Source of the DNA: DASPSR01 sp035498715
Lineage (GTDB): Bacteria; Nitrospirota; UBA9217
DNA length: 64,000 nucleotides
Reading direction: 5' to 3'
NCBI GenBank assembly: GCA_035498715.1
Contig: DATJZV010000158.1
Coordinates: forward strand, 1 to 64,000
A model generated the notes under the pieces. It was not told where the DNA came from, did no database searches, and was given only the letters and a program-made list of their open reading frames with translations. Position numbers and translations under genes: made by a program. Below are positions 9,381-17,988 of the stretch, one piece after another. The number at the start of each line of letters is the position of its first letter. Within the stretch, counting starts at the first letter, position 1.

Positions 9381-9704
9381 ATGGCTGAAGCCGTAACGAG
9401 CGCAACATGGGATCAAGAGGTGCTGAAGGCGAATCAACTGGTCCTGGTGGACTTCTGGGCGGTATGGTGCGGGCCGTGCAGGATGGTGGCTCCGATCGTA
9501 GATGAGATATCCAAGGAATACGAGGGAAAGCTCAAGGTCCTCAAGCTTAACACCGATGAGAATCCCGATGTGGCCGGCAAATACCGGATCATGGGCATCC
9601 CGACGCTGATGTTCTTTAAGAACGGCCAGACCATCGACCAGGTGGTCGGTGCTGTGCCCAAGGCACAGCTCAAGTCAAAGGTAGACGCGCTGCTTGCCAA
9701 ATAA
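9381..9704 (+). CDS. trxA: Thioredoxin
   Basis: A 107-residue thioredoxin, a general cytosolic disulfide reductase. It has the active site WCGPC at about residues 31-35, the buried Asp of VDFWA, and the cis-proline loop MGIPTL. There is no signal peptide. Tandem ATGs occur at 9378 and 9381; AAGGAGGG ends at 9376, so the second ATG has better spacing and is chosen. It follows the ferredoxin gene by 24 nt and precedes a hairpin and a TlpA-like gene. No thioredoxin reductase is in the window; the neighbouring ferredoxin makes ferredoxin-dependent reduction conceivable, but that is only inference. Confidence 0.95.
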   Translation: MAEAVTSATWDQEVLKANQLVLVDFWAVWCGPCRMVAPIVDEISKEYEGKLKVLKLNTDENPDVAGKYRIMGIPTLMFFKNGQTIDQVVGAVPKAQLKSKVDALLAK

Positions 9705-9768
9705 TCAATCCGTGTAGAGCTCTACCCTCTGTCCGGGAGCCGTTGTCTGCGAACGCTGACCTCATTCA

Positions 9769-9799
9769 CTGCCCGCCTCCGGCGGGCAGCTCTGTTTTT
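9769..9799 (+). terminator. Hairpin with T-tract after trxA
   Basis: CTGCCCGCC (9769-9777) and GGCGGGCAG (9781-9789) form a 9-bp perfect stem with a 3-nt loop, followed by CTCTGTTTTTC. It could end or attenuate transcription from trxA into the TlpA-like gene. Confidence 0.6.
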
Positions 9800-9829
9800 C
9801 CATTTTGTGTATTAAGGAGATATTCCCAG

Positions 9830-10315
9830 ATGTTCACAAAAAAGCCGCTATTATTCCTATTCCTGTTTTTATTGCTTGTCGGCTGCACAAACAAGAGCGA
9901 ACGGGCCGCCGATGCCGCATCGGATTTCAAGCTTCAGGACTTGGATGGCAAGACCGTTAAGCTCTCAGAATTCAAGGGCAAGCCGGTACTCCTCGATTTC
10001 TGGGCTACTTGGTGCCCGCCGTGCCGTGATTCCATTCCGGGGATTGAAAAGCTGCATAAGTCGTACAGCGGCAAAGGATTAGTGGTACTCGGCATATCGC
10101 TCGATCAGGGTGGCTGGGATTCGGTAAAGGACTTCGTGAATGAGTTCGGAATCACCTATACGGTTCTTAAAGGCACTGATGATGTGGCAACGAAATATCA
10201 TGTGCGTACCATCCCCATGCTGGTTATTGTGGATAAGGAAGGGAAAATATTTAAACGGTACCTCGGATTCGGAGACGATGACCAGCTCGACAAGGATGTA
10301 AAGTCCGTTTTGTAG
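9830..10315 (+). CDS. TlpA/ResA-like thiol-disulfide lipoprotein
   Basis: A 161-residue periplasm-facing thioredoxin-fold protein. Residues 1-19 form a lipoprotein signal ending LLVGC, so Cys19 should be lipidated. The AhpC/TSA-Redoxin-type fold follows (FKLQDLDGKTVKLSEFKGK), with the redox site WCPPC and cis-Pro loop RTIPML. Members reduce disulfides in periplasmic proteins and apocytochromes, which fits the ResB/CcsA system at 37-40 kb. An in-frame start at 9743 is possible, but ATG 9830 is preceded by AAGGAG and gives the clean signal peptide. The hairpin upstream partly insulates it from trxA. It could equally be a general disulfide reductase. Confidence 0.9.
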   Translation: MFTKKPLLFLFLFLLLVGCTNKSERAADAASDFKLQDLDGKTVKLSEFKGKPVLLDFWATWCPPCRDSIPGIEKLHKSYSGKGLVVLGISLDQGGWDSVKDFVNEFGITYTVLKGTDDVATKYHVRTIPMLVIVDKEGKIFKRYLGFGDDDQLDKDVKSVL

Positions 10316-10419
10316 GGATTTCCGGCATCAATCCGTGCAATGCGAGAGTCCGTGGATGGGTCCGATGCTCCTCGCCCTGGCGGGGCACACATGGTAAATT
10401 TATCCCTGCCCGTTTTTAA

Positions 10420-10448
10420 TTGACAAGCAGGAAGCCTGCCGCTATAAT
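10420..10448 (+). promoter_or_regulatory. Perfect consensus promoter of the tRNA-Gly gene
   Basis: TTGACA (10420-10425), 17 nt, TATAAT (10443-10448). The tRNA 5' end is 13 nt after the -10 box, so the precursor would have a leader of only a few nucleotides. Confidence 0.85.
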
Positions 10449-10460
10449 GCTAAACGATAA

Positions 10461-10536
10461 GCGGGCGTAGCTCAGTTGGTAGAGTACAAGCTTCCCAAGC
10501 TTGGGGTCGCGGGTTCGAGACCCGTCGCCCGCTCCA
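10461..10536 (+). tRNA. tRNA-Gly (anticodon CCC)
   Basis: A complete 76-nt cloverleaf with encoded CCA. Acceptor stem GCGGGCG/CGCCCGC; D stem GCTC/GAGT; anticodon stem CAAGC/GCTTG around loop TTCCCAA, giving anticodon CCC (reads GGG); T arm GCGGG-TTCGAGA-CCCGT; discriminator T. Its 3' end (10511-10533) appears again at 17938-17960 with one mismatch, and an integrase remnant lies immediately downstream, so the gene is a probable integration site. Confidence 0.97.
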
Positions 10537-10539
10537 TTT

Positions 10540-10761
10540 TCATCTTAATAATCCGATGTTTATCATTCGGATTTTTTGTTTCCCCGAGTCTTGTCCAACT
10601 CCATCCACCACATCGATCAGCTTCTGAACATTCAAACTTGCATACCGTCGCGTGATTTCAAGGTTGCTATGACCGAACGCCGCAGAGATTCTGTCCAGCG
10701 ACACCCCAGCATTGAGTTGCCTGTGAAGCGATGGATCACCTCTGCTTCGTAGTTTCCCGCG
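10540..10761 (-). pseudogene. Tyrosine recombinase (phage-type integrase), C-terminal remnant
   Basis: About 74 codons on the minus strand read as the end of a tyrosine recombinase. There is an amphipathic stretch NAGVSLDRISAAFGHSN, then ITRRYASLNVQ and a Lys/Gln-rich tail. This matches the box II region (GHSxxxxTxRYxH-like) with the presumed nucleophile Tyr of RRYA. The upstream part is degraded: the frame meets TGA, TGA and TAA just beyond 10761, and the Arg-His box I is not convincing. No other part of an integrase is seen before the next gene. Position directly at the 3' end of tRNA-Gly is where integrases of tRNA-targeting elements usually lie. It is read as a dead remnant. Confidence 0.75.
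10550..10580 (+). terminator. Rho-independent terminator after tRNA-Gly
   Basis: AATCCGATG and CATTCGGATT form a stem (one bulged T) with loop TTTAT, followed by TTTTTTGTTT. It overlaps the end of the integrase remnant on the other strand and now serves the tRNA. Confidence 0.75.
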
Positions 10762-10817
10762 TTATCATCAGCATGTTGAACCTGCCAGTGAACTTGAACT
10801 GCATCCTGTAATAAAAA

Positions 10818-13800
10818 TCATTTGAGTTTAAAGTCGGTGCGGCTTTTTTTGGCCCCTTCTTTATCCGTGACGTCAAGGGTTTTGCCCTCAACAATGAAGA
10901 TGCGCGTCTCTTCGACCTGCTGTGACTGCAGAAGATAGTTCCTAACCGCCCTTGCCCGCTCTTCGGAGAGTGCCTTTAGATCATCATCGGTCACCTTCAT
11001 GTTGGTAAGCATAAGCTTCTCCATCTCGGGCACGGGCAAGTCCTTGGCCATCCCGACGATGTTTCGGGGCTTCGGAAACTTTTCCGCTTTATACGCTTGT
11101 TTCAGGTAAACGGGGTATTCCTGAGGCGCCACGATTACGTCATCCAGCGAGGGGGTTTCGCCGCCTTTTCGAGCCATGTCTTTAATTTTCTGAGCCTTAA
11201 CTTTTCTAAGAAGGAGGTTTTGTTTGAGACCCTCACGGTCTTTTTCCGGGTCTGCATGGCCAACGATGTCCATCTTGAGCGCAGGTCGTTCATGAAGGGC
11301 TTTCATGAGTGTATCAAGCTTCTTTTGCGTCTCGGCCGTCAGAGCAGCGGAGCCATAATCGAATTCGGCATACCCCAGCTGCTCCCCGCCGCCGAAGATC
11401 GACCCCAAAAGAGCAAATGGTGATGTTGCTACCTTCACAAGAAGGTTCACTATGATCTTGAGCACCACTTTGCCCACGCTAAACTTTGGATCGTTAAGTT
11501 CGCCAGAGACCGGGATATCGAGCTTGATCTCACCGTTTTGGTCCTTCAGGAGCGCAACAGCAAGTCTTACCGGGAGTTTTGTCGCATCGGGGCTGTCGAT
11601 GGGATCTCCGAAGTTGAATTGGTCAAGGAATATGTTGTTTTTGGCGTCAAGCTTGTTTTTTACGATCAGGTATTCGAGCTGAAAGGAAAGCTTTCCCTTC
11701 TCGATCGTGTAGCCTGCGTAGCGGCCCGAATAGGGGCTCACCGCGGTCAGGTCCATGTCCTTGAAGGCGGCCTTAAGCTCCACATAAAGATCATCTCTGA
11801 GCGGATTGATTTTGCCGGTGATCTCAAGGGGAGCATAGCGATCATACATGCCCCTGAGCTCTACCTCTCCGAACTTGTTCTCTTCGGATGAGAGCCCGGA
11901 AATGCGTCCGCCAATCTCCAGCAGGTTGGCGCTGAATCGAGGCTTGATGCTGTCGTCGGTAAAATTGATTGTGCCGCCTTGGAGGGTGATTTTATCGATC
12001 GCTAATTTCCGTTGCTGAGGTGTTTCCTGGCGACTTTCCGCCGCTGCTTCAGTTGTTTGCGTAGCCTGACTGGATGGAGCAGCTGGTTGCGCTGTCAGGG
12101 ATGGGTTGCTGAACACCTCCTGAAGATTTATCGTCCTGTCTGCGTTAATGATAATACGCGAGTAGAAATTTGAAAGAGAGATTTCCCGGATATGCAGGAA
12201 CAGCGGTGCGTATCTGATATCCATATCACCCAGATATAGAGAGTCCCACTTAAGCAGGTCCTCTGCATTGACCTTGTCGAGGAGCGAAAATCTGTTGACC
12301 CATAGTTTCCCCTTGAATGCGCCTTGCAGCTCCTCATTACTGGCTTGGAATGTTGTCAGTTTCCCATTGATGCTGAGTGCCCCGCCCGCAACGATCACCT
12401 GCATCCGCTCCGCAAGGAATGGCTGCAGCGGCTTGATGGGGAGTTTTTTGAGATTCACAGCGAGGTCTGCTGAAAGAGGGCTCAAGGCAAAATTGCCTTC
12501 GACCGAGGCGGTTCCCTGCTGTCCAACATGCATCGATAGCGCGATGGTTCCCTTTGCGCCCTTTTCCGTGGAAATATTTTGTGCCTTGCAATTGATGTCG
12601 TCGACGGTTATGCCGAAAGGCTCGACTAGGCTCTGATCCGTTATTTTTACCTTATAACCATCAACAACAAGAGATTTGAGCGACACGATCCAGGAAGCGG
12701 ACGGAGCGGGCGAAGCGGATGGATGCGGTGGCTTCTTGGCTGCCGGATGTGATGCCGCAGTCGAGGCTGTCATAAGTTCAGTAAAATTCATCCGTCCGTC
12801 CGCAGACCGCGAGACTGCTAACGATCCCTTCTCAGTGGTGATAGCGCCGATTTCGACTTTATTCGTCTCGAGATCGAACGAGATATCTTTTATGCTTAAA
12901 AGCGGGATATTAAGGAATTCGCCCGGGACTTTTTTTATGGCTACGCTCAGGTCCCTCATCCTTGATTCGCCCGTCAGGGTGAGTAACGGAGAACGGTCTG
13001 TATAATGGCGGTATGCAAACTTCATCGCCACGTCGAGGCGGCCTGACGGTACCTTTACATGGAGCTGCGCGGGCGCGTAGGCCAAATAGTAGGGGATATC
13101 GATGTCCGTGAGCTTGATATCAAACGAAGTCTCGTGCGAGTCGGCAAATACCTTGGTAGAGCCCTTGATGTTGACGGCCGTACCGTTTACTGTGGCGCTG
13201 AACGATGGTTGCACAAATGATTCTTCATAAGAAGGAAGGTTGGAGATGAAGGGAACCGATAGATTGATCTGCGCGATCTCGTGTTTTGTTGCAGCTGGCC
13301 GGTCATCGAACTCTATGTGGCCATCCAGCAGCTGGATATTGCTGAATGAAAAGAAAAGAGGTTTGCCGGGTTTCTCCTGAACGGCAGCCTCTCGCTCGGC
13401 TTCAAACTTGCTGATGATATCCGAAAAGTTGTAGGCATTGGCCTCGGTGCGGACGAGATGGATGTAAGGCTTTTCCAGTTTGATCTCTCTTATCACTGGC
13501 CCGCCCTTGAAGATCGTTTTCAACTGTAGGTTAACATAAAGGCTTCGAAAGGATACAAAAGTGGTACTGCCATCAATCTCCTTGATCTCAAACCCTCTGA
13601 TGGTGGCAGCTAGGGAGTAAGGATTGAGACTAACTGAGTCGATGCTTACCCGGCGACCGAGTTGCTCGCTTATCTTCTCCATCGCGAGGTGCTTTATAAA
13701 AGGGGGCAGTATGAAAAATCCGGTGACAGAAAAAAGAGTGAAAAGAACGAGTGCGGCGATTCCTATGGTCTTGGCCCTGCGGGTTCTCGTGAAGTTGAAG

Positions 13801-13856
13801 AAACTGATGAATAAAGCAGAAAACTTATGAAAGATGGTGTGCTTGATGAAACTCAT
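10818..13856 (-). CDS. Large DUF748 / AsmA-like membrane-anchored protein
   Basis: A 1012-residue protein with a short basic N-terminus, one transmembrane anchor at about residues 32-55, and a long beta-rich periplasmic body typical of DUF748 proteins. These are distant relatives of AsmA/YhdP/TamB, bridge-like proteins thought to act in phospholipid or envelope transport. The N-terminal segment (HLAMEKISEQLGRRVSID) and the recurring beta-strand repeats support this. A low-complexity Ala/Pro/Ser linker lies near residue 380 and an Ala/Gln one near 590. The last 200 residues look OmpA-like: LGYAEFDYGSAALTAE and DIVGHADPEKD, then an alpha-helical tail with VEGKTLDV. It lies inside the putative tRNA-Gly island. 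Substrate unknown. Confidence 0.8.
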   Translation of the reverse strand: MSFIKHTIFHKFSALFISFFNFTRTRRAKTIGIAALVLFTLFSVTGFFILPPFIKHLAMEKISEQLGRRVSIDSVSLNPYSLAATIRGFEIKEIDGSTTFVSFRSLYVNLQLKTIFKGGPVIREIKLEKPYIHLVRTEANAYNFSDIISKFEAEREAAVQEKPGKPLFFSFSNIQLLDGHIEFDDRPAATKHEIAQINLSVPFISNLPSYEESFVQPSFSATVNGTAVNIKGSTKVFADSHETSFDIKLTDIDIPYYLAYAPAQLHVKVPSGRLDVAMKFAYRHYTDRSPLLTLTGESRMRDLSVAIKKVPGEFLNIPLLSIKDISFDLETNKVEIGAITTEKGSLAVSRSADGRMNFTELMTASTAASHPAAKKPPHPSASPAPSASWIVSLKSLVVDGYKVKITDQSLVEPFGITVDDINCKAQNISTEKGAKGTIALSMHVGQQGTASVEGNFALSPLSADLAVNLKKLPIKPLQPFLAERMQVIVAGGALSINGKLTTFQASNEELQGAFKGKLWVNRFSLLDKVNAEDLLKWDSLYLGDMDIRYAPLFLHIREISLSNFYSRIIINADRTINLQEVFSNPSLTAQPAAPSSQATQTTEAAAESRQETPQQRKLAIDKITLQGGTINFTDDSIKPRFSANLLEIGGRISGLSSEENKFGEVELRGMYDRYAPLEITGKINPLRDDLYVELKAAFKDMDLTAVSPYSGRYAGYTIEKGKLSFQLEYLIVKNKLDAKNNIFLDQFNFGDPIDSPDATKLPVRLAVALLKDQNGEIKLDIPVSGELNDPKFSVGKVVLKIIVNLLVKVATSPFALLGSIFGGGEQLGYAEFDYGSAALTAETQKKLDTLMKALHERPALKMDIVGHADPEKDREGLKQNLLLRKVKAQKIKDMARKGGETPSLDDVIVAPQEYPVYLKQAYKAEKFPKPRNIVGMAKDLPVPEMEKLMLTNMKVTDDDLKALSEERARAVRNYLLQSQQVEETRIFIVEGKTLDVTDKEGAKKSRTDFKLK

Positions 13857-14626
13857 GCTGCACCTCTGGAAGGGGAGTGCCTATGCATTAGATGCAATTT
13901 GGGCAATCAGGCAATTGCCGGTATCCGGTGAAGGCTTTCGATATGACCGCGAATTATTTTCTTCAGGCTGCCCAGTTCTTTCTTCGCTACATTAAAGAAA
14001 TGCATTTATCTATAGAAACCGTGATATACACCCAATCATAATTCTAATTCAAGCTTACATTCTTTGCAGGAAACATCTTCCGCGAGACACCAACCTTTCA
14101 TGCGTCTTTGGCCAGAGTGTGCTCGGATTGAACCGTTCGTCTACCCATCATTCTTAATATAATGTTATCAAAGATTTATAATATGTCAATAGATAGCGCT
14201 GGGATATTGACCGTTAGATCTCTCTATGGTGAGGTCATTCCAAGGGAAGCCTTTTTTGCTTCAGGTGTGCAAGAATGCAAGCGGTTCTTCGAGATCCCGG
14301 ACTTTAGACAGTACGCCGTCGCCGACGGGATCTCCCGGTTGCCCTCCGGATGGAAGATCGGCCCGCGGCCAGAGCCGCTGAAATAAACCGATCATATAAT
14401 GTTATTATCTATCTTTCTGAATAAAGAAATTTTGCGGGAAGTCCTGAAAAAACAGCTTGATGAGCGTCATCACTTTGATTACTATCATTCCCGGCTGCGG
14501 GTTTGCAGTGTTCTAAACATGCCTCCCGACCCATTTTTTCCGGCAGTCAAAGAGCTATTTTCATAAAAAGCTAATTGAGCATTTCTACCCCATAGGTGTG
14601 GAAGGCATAGCTACATCATCAGATCA
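13857..14626. other. 770-bp gap without a convincing gene (island junction)
   Basis: AT-rich spacer between two minus-strand genes. Two short plus-strand frames occur: 14162-14386 (74 aa, no similarity recognised, no clear ribosome site) and 14399-14566 (55 aa, containing REVLKKQLDERHHFDYYHS). The second contains the 75-bp repeat also found at 17886; in the other copy the frame is closed by a stop just upstream. Both may be relics. I see no promoter good enough to call. Confidence 0.4.
14456..14530 (+). repeat. 75-bp direct repeat, copy A
   Basis: Ungapped match to 17886-17960 with 59 of 75 bases identical; the core ATCACTTTGATTA and CGGCTGCGGG are exact. The last 23 bases correspond to the tRNA-Gly 3'-end segment of copy B but are more diverged (14 of 23 match the tRNA). 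It may be the end of an older, first insertion. Confidence 0.65.
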
Positions 14627-16474
14627 TCATTTGTTCCCGGCGGTTCCCATTTCCCTTGTGCAGCTCGCTAAATTGCTTTTGGCACTCTCATTCCGTGGAT
14701 TGAGGGCAATCGCTGCCGTGAACTCCCTGACCGCTTCACTGAGTTGCCCGTTTCTTTTATAGGCGATGCCCAAGTTAAGGTGAGCGTCATCATAATCGGG
14801 AACGGCCTTTAGATTAATCTTATATTCTTGTATTGCCTCCTGTAAACGGCCCTGCTCTAGATACACATTCCCAAGGTTATAGTGCACCATGGCATCAGAC
14901 GGCATGATCGCCATTACGGTTTGAAATTCTTGAATTGCGTGGTCATAATCTCCCAACTTTTTAAACACAATGCCAAGGTTGTTGTGGAGTTCGTAGTTAT
15001 TGGGATCCAGTTTCAACGCCGTCATCAATTCGTTCCGCGCATCCTCCAAGCGCCCCCTCATGCTGTAATAGGTCCCCAGGTTCTGGTGGGGTCGCACCAA
15101 CGTGGGGCTGGTCTTGACAGCATTTTCCCACAGCGTGATCTCGTCTTTCCAGACCGTATTCCGCACATAGGTCGTGACGAGAAGGATCAGTAAAGCCAAT
15201 GTGCAGGAAACAGCAATAACCGTCTTGTTTGTGTTCTTGAATTCAGGATATCGGTCAGCGACAAAGAAAATCAGGGAGACGAACGCCACAATCATACCAA
15301 TAGAGGGGAGATATACACGATATTCGGCAATGAGTTCTCCAAGTGGAATAATGCTCGACTCGACGGAAAGGGTGATAAAGAACCAGAGAATCCCGAATGA
15401 CAGCACCTTGAGCGCAGGATATCTCCGTGCGTTCTCGGAAACAAAACAGAGATACAGTGCCGTTGAAATCAATATCAGCAGGAGGGCGAACGATACGAAA
15501 ACCGGCGGTTGTAACAGGGAATGATATACGGGAACATAATGATCAATGCTCTGGTTAACAGGGAAAAACAAAAGCCGTATATAGGTTTCGATGACCCTGA
15601 ATTGGGTAAGAAGATAATCGCTTCGGGATATCTGCGATACATCCGCGGCGGTGATGACCCGCATGGTGCTGTCGAGGGATTGAAGTTTTCCCTGCTGTAT
15701 AAAAATGAGCGTCGGGATGATGAACAGGGTCAGGGAGAAAGGGGCCAGTGTTTTTATGCGCTCGGGAGTACTGCGTGGTAAAAAGATCAGGTCATACAGC
15801 GTTATGACTAGCGGCAGAGTGAATGTGAACTCTTTCGTTACCATGGCCGCAACCGCTGAAACGAGGGCGGCCGCATAGAGAACGCGGCGCTTGCTGTCAG
15901 CGGTTGACATTGTGGACGATATGTATAGGAAAAGAGAAAGCAGAAAGAAGAAAGTGGCAAGTAAAACAAACCGTGAGGTGATGTAGGTAACTGCATGAGT
16001 CTGAATTGGATGACAGACAAAGAGCAAAGACGAGAGCAGCGCAATCACGTCGTGGGAGTTTGAACCGATTTCAGCTGCTCGATTTGAAAATAAATAGGTT
16101 CTGAAGGTATTTATGAGTATCAGATATATCAGAAAGCTGTTGATGATATGAAGCAGCAGGTTGAAGATATGATAACCCACTACGTCAAGCCCGTGCAGAT
16201 GGTAATTCATAGCAAGAGAGAAATAGCCCAAGAAACGGGTCATGAATGCATAGCGTAAACCGACAGGGAAAGCGGTGGGAGATTGCTGATTAAGCCGCAT
16301 GACTTCTGATGGATGAAGAAAATAATGAAAACTTCTGATTATCGGGTTGTTGACAACATAACCGTCATCATCAAATTGGAATGGCACTGTAAACGTATTA
16401 GAGTAGGCCAGCAAGCCAGCCACGCTGATGAGCGTAAAGACGATAATTTTATTGCGTAACAAGTTCGCGTTCAT
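14627..16474 (-). CDS. GT-C-type polytopic membrane protein with C-terminal TPR repeats (TMTC-like)
   Basis: 615 residues. The first luminal/periplasmic loop after membrane segment 1 carries QFDDDGYVVNNP, matching the acidic motif of GT-C glycosyltransferases of the TMTC/PMT type, which use polyprenol-phosphate sugars. About ten to eleven transmembrane segments follow up to about residue 435. Four tetratricopeptide repeats occupy about 465-605 (for example NLGIVFKKLGDYDHAIQEF). The protein ends shortly after the last repeat. The ATG is preceded by AAGGA. The neighbouring DPM1-like transferase could make the lipid-linked sugar donor, so the pair may glycosylate secreted proteins or a surface polymer. 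Family and topology are fairly sure; the substrate is unknown. Confidence 0.8.
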   Translation of the reverse strand: MNANLLRNKIIVFTLISVAGLLAYSNTFTVPFQFDDDGYVVNNPIIRSFHYFLHPSEVMRLNQQSPTAFPVGLRYAFMTRFLGYFSLAMNYHLHGLDVVGYHIFNLLLHIINSFLIYLILINTFRTYLFSNRAAEIGSNSHDVIALLSSLLFVCHPIQTHAVTYITSRFVLLATFFFLLSLFLYISSTMSTADSKRRVLYAAALVSAVAAMVTKEFTFTLPLVITLYDLIFLPRSTPERIKTLAPFSLTLFIIPTLIFIQQGKLQSLDSTMRVITAADVSQISRSDYLLTQFRVIETYIRLLFFPVNQSIDHYVPVYHSLLQPPVFVSFALLLILISTALYLCFVSENARRYPALKVLSFGILWFFITLSVESSIIPLGELIAEYRVYLPSIGMIVAFVSLIFFVADRYPEFKNTNKTVIAVSCTLALLILLVTTYVRNTVWKDEITLWENAVKTSPTLVRPHQNLGTYYSMRGRLEDARNELMTALKLDPNNYELHNNLGIVFKKLGDYDHAIQEFQTVMAIMPSDAMVHYNLGNVYLEQGRLQEAIQEYKINLKAVPDYDDAHLNLGIAYKRNGQLSEAVREFTAAIALNPRNESAKSNLASCTREMGTAGNK

Positions 16475-16675
16475 ACAGATTCCTTACTCGTACGGTTGCC
16501 TCCTGAAATCGCTTTCGACGAACTTCCATGGATCCTTCCAATATTAGTTAAGCGCGTTCTCATTCAGAAGCCCTGCAGACATGCCACAGTGTATGAATGC
16601 ACCTCTTGAAAAGTTTACGGTGTGGGAAAAAAGAGATAAAAACAGTAAATTAAATTTACAATGCTTTAAATTCCC

Positions 16676-17371
16676 TCAACGAAACAGGTTGTATTTGATA
16701 ATGCAATAAAAAGCCCGGAAACCATCTTTCCATCCGATCTTTTTGCCCTCTTCATAAGTCCTTCCGTAATAAGAAATTCCCACCTCATAGATCCTGCATC
16801 TCAGTTTGGCAATTTTCGCGGTTATTTCAGGCTCAAAGCCAAACCTGCTCTCTTCGATAGTGATGGACTGTATAATTTCTCTCTTAAATGCCTTATAACA
16901 GGTTTCCATATCGGATAGGTTCAAATTGGTGAACATATTTGAGAGGAATGTTAAGATGCCATTTCCGACGCTGTGCCAGAAATACAACACTCTGTGCGGT
17001 CTATCGCTTATAAATCGTGAACCGAATACTACATCTGCTTTATTTTCCAGAATGGGGCCGATCACTATTGGATACTCATTGGGGTCATACTCGAGATCGG
17101 CATCTTGTATGATGACAATATCTCCCGTTGCTTCTTTGATGCCGTTCCTAATAGCAGCCCCTTTACCCATGTTCCCGTCATGGTAAATTACTTTATCGAC
17201 CTTTCTCTCTATTTCGTTTCTTATTTTTTCTCTTGTTCCATCAGTCGAAAAATCATCAACGATTATGATCTCCTTGTTGTCATACGGAGAATTTCTGACT
17301 GCATCTACAACGGTGCCGATGGTCTTCAGTTCATTAAAACACGGGATGATCACAGAGAGCTTCATGGCCAT
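16676..17371 (-). CDS. Family 2 glycosyltransferase, polyprenol-phosphate sugar synthase type
   Basis: 231 residues, the size of a soluble DPM1-like enzyme, which moves a sugar from a nucleotide donor to polyprenol phosphate. The GT-A fold is clear: LSVIIPCFNE at the N-terminus, IIIVDDFSTDGT, GKGAAIRNGI, and the metal-binding QDADLEYDP. A later DMETCYKAFKR and FGFEPEITAKIA match the DPM1/GtrB group. No transmembrane hairpin follows the catalytic domain, unlike GtrB. The ATG has GGGGAGG about 10 nt upstream. It lies 200 bp upstream of the GT-C gene in the same direction, consistent with donor synthesis for that enzyme. The sugar identity cannot be read from sequence. Confidence 0.88.
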   Translation of the reverse strand: MAMKLSVIIPCFNELKTIGTVVDAVRNSPYDNKEIIIVDDFSTDGTREKIRNEIERKVDKVIYHDGNMGKGAAIRNGIKEATGDIVIIQDADLEYDPNEYPIVIGPILENKADVVFGSRFISDRPHRVLYFWHSVGNGILTFLSNMFTNLNLSDMETCYKAFKREIIQSITIEESRFGFEPEITAKIAKLRCRIYEVGISYYGRTYEEGKKIGWKDGFRAFYCIIKYNLFR

Positions 17372-17885
17372 GTTAAATATATCCTCCCCGACACACGCTG
17401 TGATTCATTTTGGTTCCTCTTCGCATGATCTTCTTCATCATTAATGCCGGTCCATTATAAGTTTTTCGTAATTTTATCAAACTGCGGTTTATAATCAGAA
17501 ATTCCTCGTAACGGTTACCGGCTGTCGACTTTAAGAATATATTTATCGTGGAATAAAAAAGTACCCGATTTCAATAAAAAAGCTGGATTACCTGCCGAGA
17601 GAACTCTTTATGTTTTTATATTGTAAGATACTGTTTCAGATACTACCACACCTCACTATGCTGTCAATATCTTTTCGACTTATTATTTTTGAACAAGGTC
17701 TGAATGTCGCATGACCTGCGTAACTCGTGATGCCGTTCGCCATTTTATGGATTTATATGCAGCAGGAAAAAATTTCGGTAATTGATTAAATGGTCTCCAG
17801 CAATGCCCGGTCATCCTGTGATTGACCGGATTGGCTCGCTGGAGAGGTTTCAACAAGGACCTGTTTGCGGATCAAGAATTAACGT

Positions 17886-17960
17886 CTTGACAAGCGTTAT
17901 CACTTTGATTATTATCATTCTCGGCTGCGGGCTTACGGGGTTCGAGACCCGTCTCCCGCT
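17886..17960 (+). repeat. 75-bp direct repeat, copy B, ending in the attR-like tRNA segment
   Basis: 59 of 75 bases match copy A at 14456-14530 without gaps. Bases 17938-17960 match the tRNA-Gly 3' end (10511-10533) at 22 of 23 positions, in the same orientation, as expected for the far attachment site of an element integrated into that tRNA gene. Confidence 0.75.
17887..17915 (+). promoter_or_regulatory. Promoter-like sequence inside the island end
   Basis: TTGACA (17887-17892), 17 nt, TATTAT (17910-17915). Transcription would start near 17922 and run through the tRNA-like segment to the terminator at 17989, giving a transcript of about 100 nt, or read through into the DUF3047 gene at 18038. 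Confidence 0.5.
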
Positions 17961-17988
17961 GAGTTTCTTATGAGCTACAGTGAAAACT

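Larger units (their letters stand above)
10511..17960. mobile_element. Probable decayed genomic island inserted at tRNA-Gly
   Basis: About 7.4 kb bounded on the left by the tRNA-Gly 3' end (10511-10533) and on the right by a direct copy of it (17938-17960, 22 of 23 identical). Just inside the left end lies an integrase remnant. The cargo is a DUF748 protein, a GT-C/TPR membrane protein and a family 2 glycosyltransferase, all on the minus strand. The non-coding parts (13.9-14.6 and 17.4-17.9 kb) are visibly AT-richer than the surroundings. A 75-bp sequence is repeated at 14456 and 17886, so the island may consist of two serial insertions. The boundaries are inferred from att-like repeats. Confidence 0.65.

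Noticed and set aside
14162..14386. 74-codon plus-strand frame in the island gap
   Set aside because: No recognisable similarity, no ribosome site and AT-rich surroundings; noted only within the gap entry.
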